Below, piece by piece: positions 59,703 to 64,000 of a DNA stretch of 64,000 nucleotides (its first letter is position 1; each line of letters opens with the position of its first letter). Origin of the DNA: Stenotrophomonas tumulicola (GTDB lineage: Bacteria; Pseudomonadota; Gammaproteobacteria; Xanthomonadales; Xanthomonadaceae). The position numbers and the translations under genes are program-made. Under the pieces are notes generated by a model. The model made no database searches and was not told the origin of the DNA. It saw only the letters and a list, made by a program, of their open reading frames with translations. The stretch lies in contig NZ_JACGXS010000001.1 of assembly GCF_014117215.1 (NCBI RefSeq), positions 558,001 to 622,000 on the forward strand, read 5' to 3'.

Positions 59703-60470
59703 ATGCGACTCCAACGATTCCTGCCACTGGCGCTTGCAGCCCTGCTGCCTTTCCCTGCCGCGTTCGCCCAGGAGGCCGCGACCGAGCGCCCGGTGGTGGC
59801 CGAGGGCGTGGTTGCCGACCAGGCGACCAAGGCACGCATCCTGGAAAAGCTGCGTGGCGTGTATGGCAACGAGCGTGTCGTCGACCGCATCCAGGTGCAG
59901 GCGATCGCCACTCCGCCGAACTGGGGTGAATATGTCGCCGGCATGATCACGCCCGGCCTGCAGCGGGTATCGGCCGGCCAGTTGGAGATCAACGGCCAGT
60001 CCGTGCGCATCGGCGGCCAGGTGGCCAACGAACAGCAGCGCCAGCAGGTCGCCAGTGACCTGAGCCTGGCCAGCAACACGGCCTATACGGTGACCAACGG
60101 GCTCAAGCTGGGTGCATCGGACCAGAGCGTGCTGGACCAGACACTGGCCAACCGCATCATCGAGTTCCGCAGTGGCAGTGCCCAGCTCACTCCGCTTGGC
60201 GCCGGCATCCTGGATGAGATGGTGAGCAAGATGGCGCAGATGCAGGCGCGCTTCCTGATCGTCGGCCATACCGATGACGTCGGCAACCGCGAATCCAACC
60301 TGGAGCTGAGCCGTGCACGCGCGCTGGCAGTGAAGAATTACATGGTGTCCAAGGGCATCGCCGCCGGACGCATGGATGTGCTGGGCAAGGGCCCGGACGA
60401 GCCGGTGGTCGCCAACGACAGCCCGGACGGCCGCGCACGCAACCGTCGCATCGAATTCAAGATCCAGTAA
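59703..60470 (+). CDS. OmpA-family protein of the T6SS locus
   Basis: A 255-residue exported protein (FLPLALAALLPFPAAFAQ). After a BON-like region (LEINGQSVRIGGQVANEQQR) comes an OmpA C-terminal peptidoglycan-binding domain: IIEFRSGSAQLTPLGAGILD, LIVGHTDDVGNRESNLELSR, GPDEPVVANDSPDGRARNRR. It probably anchors the T6SS envelope complex to the cell wall, as TagL-type proteins do. It begins 3 bp after tagF and ends the plus-strand unit. Confidence 0.88.
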   Translation: MRLQRFLPLALAALLPFPAAFAQEAATERPVVAEGVVADQATKARILEKLRGVYGNERVVDRIQVQAIATPPNWGEYVAGMITPGLQRVSAGQLEINGQSVRIGGQVANEQQRQQVASDLSLASNTAYTVTNGLKLGASDQSVLDQTLANRIIEFRSGSAQLTPLGAGILDEMVSKMAQMQARFLIVGHTDDVGNRESNLELSRARALAVKNYMVSKGIAAGRMDVLGKGPDEPVVANDSPDGRARNRRIEFKIQ

Positions 60471-60482
60471 ACGCGTCGCAGG

Positions 60483-60503
60483 GCGGCCGCGATGCGCGGC
60501 CGC
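60483..60503. terminator. Terminator between OmpA-like gene and tssA
   Basis: A perfect 9-bp inverted repeat GCGGCCGCG / CGCGGCCGC around ATG, in the 44-bp gap between convergent genes. Confidence 0.7.
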
Positions 60504-60514
60504 CGGCAAGGGTT

Positions 60515-61576
60515 TCAGGTGTTGTCGTTGTTCTGGTTGACGTCCAGCATCTCTTCCATCTGGTAGAGCACGCTGTCGTCCTTGATGACCCGCTTTAGCC
60601 AGACATGCAGTGGCATCTCGCCCCAGTTGGCGGCCTTGTCTGCCAGGTAGGCCACCGGGCTGTGCGGTTCGGTACGACGGAAGAATTCGGCAACCTGGCG
60701 CAGCTGGGCCAGCGCTTCGCGCCGCGTTGCCGGTGCGCCACCGGGACCGCGTGCAGCGGGGGAGGCGGCCTGCTGCCCGGCATCGGCAGCGAAGCCGTCC
60801 TCTTCGCCGGATGCTTCGTCCGCCGTTGAAGTCTGCCCGTCGATCAGCAGGCCCGAATCGCGTGCGGAACGTTGCACCGTGCGCAGCAGGTGTTCGATCA
60901 GTTCGCGTACCGCGCTGAAGCTGGGGCCGTCCATGCCCAGTCGCGCATCGACCGCTGCCTGCAGCTCGGCCAGGGCCTGGCCACAGTCGGGCAGGGTCTC
61001 CAGCAAGCGGCGGTAGAAGTCGGCAGAGGTATCGCGACGGGCTGCTTCCAGCTGTTCCAGCGTGGGCTGGCCATACTCGGGTTCGGCATTGCCGCGACCA
61101 TGGGCAGCATCGAAGTCGAGCAGGGTGAAGCGGCCCTGCGAAGCAGAGGCAATCGGCGTGGTGCGCAGCCACTGCAGCGAATTGGACAGCAGCCAGGTGA
61201 GGTTGCCGATGCGTTCCTCCTGGTCGCCATCGACGGCCACCGGATGTACATCCTCCCAGTAGCGATCACACAGGCCGGCGATCAGGCGGTAGGCAGAGGC
61301 CAGCCCGGCGAAGCCGTCGATCTGCACTGCGGCCTCGGCCAGCCAGCCGGCCAGCCGCAGGTCCTTGGTGCGGCTGCGCAACAACTGGTCGCAGTCACGC
61401 AGCACGGTGGACCAGTCGGCGTACTTGATGTCGGTCTGCCACTCGCCCTGGTCAAGGGTGGGGTCGTCGGCGCGCCGGGATTCCTGGATCCGGTCGAACT
61501 CGATGGAGAAAGAAAGGTCCTGGCCGGTGGGTGAGGCGTCGTCGACAGGAGCCAGCAGGGCATCCAGATCCAGCAT
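60515..61576 (-). CDS. tssA: Type VI secretion system protein TssA
   Basis: A 353-residue protein with the ImpA_N domain: LDALLAPVDDASPTGQDLSF, LRDCDQLLRSRTKDLRLAGW and YWEDVHPVAVDGDQEERIGN. The C-terminal part (FFRRTEPHSPVAYLADKAANW) is the short VasJ-type region. TssA coordinates baseplate and sheath assembly. It is on the minus strand, alone between the OmpA-like gene and vgrG, and starts 245 bp from the vgrG start. Confidence 0.9.
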   Translation of the reverse strand: MLDLDALLAPVDDASPTGQDLSFSIEFDRIQESRRADDPTLDQGEWQTDIKYADWSTVLRDCDQLLRSRTKDLRLAGWLAEAAVQIDGFAGLASAYRLIAGLCDRYWEDVHPVAVDGDQEERIGNLTWLLSNSLQWLRTTPIASASQGRFTLLDFDAAHGRGNAEPEYGQPTLEQLEAARRDTSADFYRRLLETLPDCGQALAELQAAVDARLGMDGPSFSAVRELIEHLLRTVQRSARDSGLLIDGQTSTADEASGEEDGFAADAGQQAASPAARGPGGAPATRREALAQLRQVAEFFRRTEPHSPVAYLADKAANWGEMPLHVWLKRVIKDDSVLYQMEEMLDVNQNNDNT

Positions 61577-61608
61577 GGCGAATCTCGTTGGCGGGTGACC
61601 CCTGCATT

Positions 61609-61631
61609 GTAGCGCCGGGCCATGCCCGGCG
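61609..61631. repeat. SMAG-type GTAG palindrome
   Basis: GTAGCGCCGGGCCATGCCCG plus GCG, a GTAG-headed hairpin with the same GGGCCATGCCC centre as the 5.6- and 40.3-kb copies. It lies 33 bp upstream of the tssA start, in the divergent tssA/vgrG gap. Confidence 0.7.
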
Positions 61632-61820
61632 AGCGCAGCGGCGCCTCTGCATTGGAACCTACTGGCATCAGCCTTGGAGGCGAGGGGGTTGCTCCGGTGT
61701 CAGGAAATTGACGAATTTGGGCGCTTGATGCTGGCCCGGTGGCGCAGGCTCTGGTAGTTTTCGTTACCTCAAGGTCGAAAAGCGGGGCTGTTGGCCGGCC
61801 CTCGCGCAGAAAGGTGGGCA

Positions 61821-64000
61821 ATGGACGCACATGTCACGCTGCAGGCCGCACTGGCCGGATTCACCGATGGAAGCCGCCAGCACCGGCTGGCGCTGCCGGG
61901 ATCGCCGTCGGTGGTGGTGGAACGCTGGCAGGGGCGCGAGGCCTTGTCGCAGGGATTCGATTACTGGGTGGACGTGCTGTCCACCGATGCGTCGCTGGCG
62001 TTCGAGGACTGGCTGGCCCAGCCGGCGCAGCTGCAGGTGCGGGCTGCCGATGGCAGCCAGCTCGTGCGCAGCGGCCTGATCAACGAAGCGGAGCTGCTGG
62101 GCAGCGATGGCGGCCTGGCGCGCTACCGCGTGCGTCTGGTCGGCTGGAGCTGGTGGCTGTCGCAGGGGCGCCACAGCCGGGTGTTCCAGGACCGCAGCGT
62201 AAGCGAGATCGTGGAGGCGGTGTTTGCCGGCTATGCGCCGCAGGCAAGCTGGCGCTGGAGCGAGGAGGCCGGTGACTTCCTGGCGCAGGCGCGGCCGCGG
62301 GGATATTGCGTGCAGTACCGCGAGAGCGACATGGCGTTCGTGGACCGGCTGCTGGCCGAGGAAGGCATCGGCTGGCGGATGGAGGCCTGCGAGGAGGCCC
62401 CGGCCGGGCACCGGATGGTGTTGTTCAGCGACAGCAGCCTGCAGGCACGCGATGCCAGCGGCAGCGTGCGCTACCACCGTGCCGACGCCACCGAGGCCAG
62501 CGACAGCCTGCAACTGCTGGGGCGTCGGCGGCGGCTGGGTGCCAGCCGGCTGGCGGTGCTCAGTTCCAGCTACGCGCACATGCAGGCCACGACGGCGCAG
62601 TTGCCGCTCAACGGCGGTGGTGGGCAGTCGCAGCGCGAGGTGTACGACCCGGTGGGCGAGTACGCCTTCGCCAGTGCGGCCGAGGCCGAGCGCTACGCCG
62701 GGCTGATGGCGCAGGCGCAGGAAGCCGGGTTGTCGCCGTGGGAAGGCGAGGGCAGCGTGCGCAGCTTCCAGGCCGGGCACTGGTTCGCGGTAACGCAGTG
62801 GCCGCATGGCGCGGCGCCGGAATTGCTGCTGACCACGTTGACCCATGCGGCGGTGAACAACCTGCCGCTGGATGCGCGCAAGGCCGCGCAGGACCTGCTG
62901 GGCGAAGTGGACGCGCCGCTGCCGGTCAGCGAATCGCTGTGGGCACGTGCCGAGGCGGTGGGGTATGCGAACCGCTTCAGCGCGGTGGAGCGCACGCAGC
63001 CGTGGCGCCCGGTGCTGGCCGACGAGACCGGTGCACGCTTCAACCCGCGTCCTACCGCGCCGGGCTACCAGAGCGCGCGGGTGGTCGGGCCCGATGCGGC
63101 GTTGAGCGCGGCAGGCAGCCAGGAAGTGCATGCCGATGCGCAGGGCCGGATCCGGGTGAAGTTTCATTTCCAGGAAGGCGCCGAGGGCGCCGCCAGCCAG
63201 GACAGCACCTGGCTGCGGGTGGCCCAGCGCTACGCCGGCCCGGGCGTGGGCAGCCAGTTCCTGCCGCGGATCGGCCAGGAAGTGCTGGTCGGTTTCCTGG
63301 GCGGCGACATCGACCGTCCGGTGGTGCTGGGCGCGCTGTACAACGGCCGTGGCGAGGCGGGCGTGGCGGCCACGCCGGGCGGACGCAGCGCGACATCGGA
63401 TACCTCACTGTACGCACAGGCCGGCGATGGCAAGCCCAGCGCACAGGCCAACCTGGCCGGCGGCCACGCCCCGGCCTGGCATGCCGGCGGCGGCGGCGAG
63501 GACGGCCACCGGCATACCGGTGCGCTGTGGGGCGTGCAGTCCAAGGAGTGGGGCGGCAGCGGGCACAGCCGGCTGGTGTTCGACGACAGCGACCAGCAGT
63601 TGCGGGTGCAGCTGGCGACCACCCAGGCGCATAGCCAGCTGACGCTGGGCCACCTGCTGCACCAGGCCGACAACCACCGTGGCAGCTTCCGTGGCGAGGG
63701 CTTCGAGCTGCGCAGCGATGCGTGGGGCGCGATCCGAGGCCAGCGCGGGCTGTGGCTGAGCAGCTATGGGCACCCGGGCAGCGCACCGGCCGGGGTCGCC
63801 ACCCAGCCGGTGGCGCTGCTCAAGCAGGTGCAGGGGCTGGGCAAGACGTTTTCGCAGGCCGCCGGCACGCACGTGACCACGCGGCTGGCTGCGCATGAAG
63901 GGGTGCAGCAGGCCAATGCCTCGCGGCTGGTGGCCGACCAGGCGCCATTGCAGGCGCTGCTGACCAGCGCGTCGACGGTGGTGCCGGGCACGGACTTTGA
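61821..64000 (+). CDS. vgrG: Type VI secretion spike protein VgrG (3' end outside window)
   Basis: At least 726 codons, open to the right edge. MDAHVTLQAALAGFTDGSRQ starts after AAAGGTGGGC. The gp27-like base has VVERWQGREALSQGFDYWVD and YCVQYRESDMAFVDRLLAEE GI; the gp5-like OB fold has DAQGRIRVKFHFQEG, STWLRVAQRYAGPGVGSQFL and PRIGQEVLVGFLGGDIDRPV. A DUF2345-type extension follows (ELRSDAWGAIRGQRGLWLSS). VgrG trimers form the spike beneath PAAR. The long C-terminus may carry or bind an effector, which cannot be judged here. Confidence 0.93.
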   Translation, partial: MDAHVTLQAALAGFTDGSRQHRLALPGSPSVVVERWQGREALSQGFDYWVDVLSTDASLAFEDWLAQPAQLQVRAADGSQLVRSGLINEAELLGSDGGLARYRVRLVGWSWWLSQGRHSRVFQDRSVSEIVEAVFAGYAPQASWRWSEEAGDFLAQARPRGYCVQYRESDMAFVDRLLAEEGIGWRMEACEEAPAGHRMVLFSDSSLQARDASGSVRYHRADATEASDSLQLLGRRRRLGASRLAVLSSSYAHMQATTAQLPLNGGGGQSQREVYDPVGEYAFASAAEAERYAGLMAQAQEAGLSPWEGEGSVRSFQAGHWFAVTQWPHGAAPELLLTTLTHAAVNNLPLDARKAAQDLLGEVDAPLPVSESLWARAEAVGYANRFSAVERTQPWRPVLADETGARFNPRPTAPGYQSARVVGPDAALSAAGSQEVHADAQGRIRVKFHFQEGAEGAASQDSTWLRVAQRYAGPGVGSQFLPRIGQEVLVGFLGGDIDRPVVLGALYNGRGEAGVAATPGGRSATSDTSLYAQAGDGKPSAQANLAGGHAPAWHAGGGGEDGHRHTGALWGVQSKEWGGSGHSRLVFDDSDQQLRVQLATTQAHSQLTLGHLLHQADNHRGSFRGEGFELRSDAWGAIRGQRGLWLSSYGHPGSAPAGVATQPVALLKQVQGLGKTFSQAAGTHVTTRLAAHEGVQQANASRLVADQAPLQALLTSASTVVPGTDF

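Noticed and set aside
59076..61172. A 698-codon minus-strand frame across tagF and the OmpA-like gene
   Set aside because: It runs against two well-supported genes and has no domain content of its own.

Overview
The window looks like chromosome from a high-GC gammaproteobacterium of the Xanthomonadaceae (Lysobacteraceae), most likely a Stenotrophomonas. This rests on the serC-pheA-aroA order, many TonB-dependent receptors, GTAG-headed palindromes of the type called SMAG repeats in S. maltophilia, and a Xanthomonadaceae-style type VI secretion (T6SS) block. No database was searched. Family names come from motifs read in the translations, and base-composition remarks are visual impressions.

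Layout. 1-7829: core genes, namely the end of serC, pheA, aroA, two TonB-like proteins, serS, a three-copy SMAG array, a divergent azoreductase/LysR pair and tRNA-Ser(TGA). 7830-13370: an AT-richer island next to the tRNA. It holds a fusion of a GHKL (MORC/Hsp90-like) ATPase with a PD-(D/E)XK nuclease-like domain, followed by a 47-residue topoisomerase-type zinc ribbon not seen by simple ORF calling. It also holds one complete IS3-family element and debris of at least two more. 13389-22264: a MalT-like LuxR regulator divergent from an Oar-like receptor, a TetR/NAD(P)-binding protein pair with an evident operator, and an SDR. 22696-30332: another accessory stretch, with an H-NS-like protein, several small zinc-ribbon proteins, a complete His-Xaa-Ser system (hxsD-hxsB-hxsC-hxsA: two radical SAM enzymes, a small partner protein and a repeat-bearing substrate), an orphan antitoxin-like gene and a lipoprotein.

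30390-40243 reads as a zinc-limitation regulon. Three Zur-box-like palindromes sit (a) between a six-gene overlapping operon (DUF2796 protein, ABC ATPase, FtsX-like permease, two DUF3299 lipoproteins, one unknown) and a MerC-like gene, (b) upstream of an alkaline phosphatase lipoprotein, and (c) between an AraC regulator and a TonB-dependent receptor. The first five operon genes resemble the ZrgABCDE zinc importer reported from Vibrio cholerae, as I recall it.

40454-51289: a siderophore-type receptor, LysR/LysE/FMN-reductase genes, a two-component system with a small membrane protein upstream and a MipA/OmpV protein downstream, a DUF4832 protein, a SnoaL-like protein and an NAD(P)-binding protein. 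51357-64000: part of a T6SS locus, with a membrane protein, an M15-type peptidoglycan peptidase, PAAR, an unknown membrane protein, TssM, TagF, an OmpA-type protein, TssA and the start of VgrG, which runs off the right edge. The sheath, tube and baseplate genes must lie outside.
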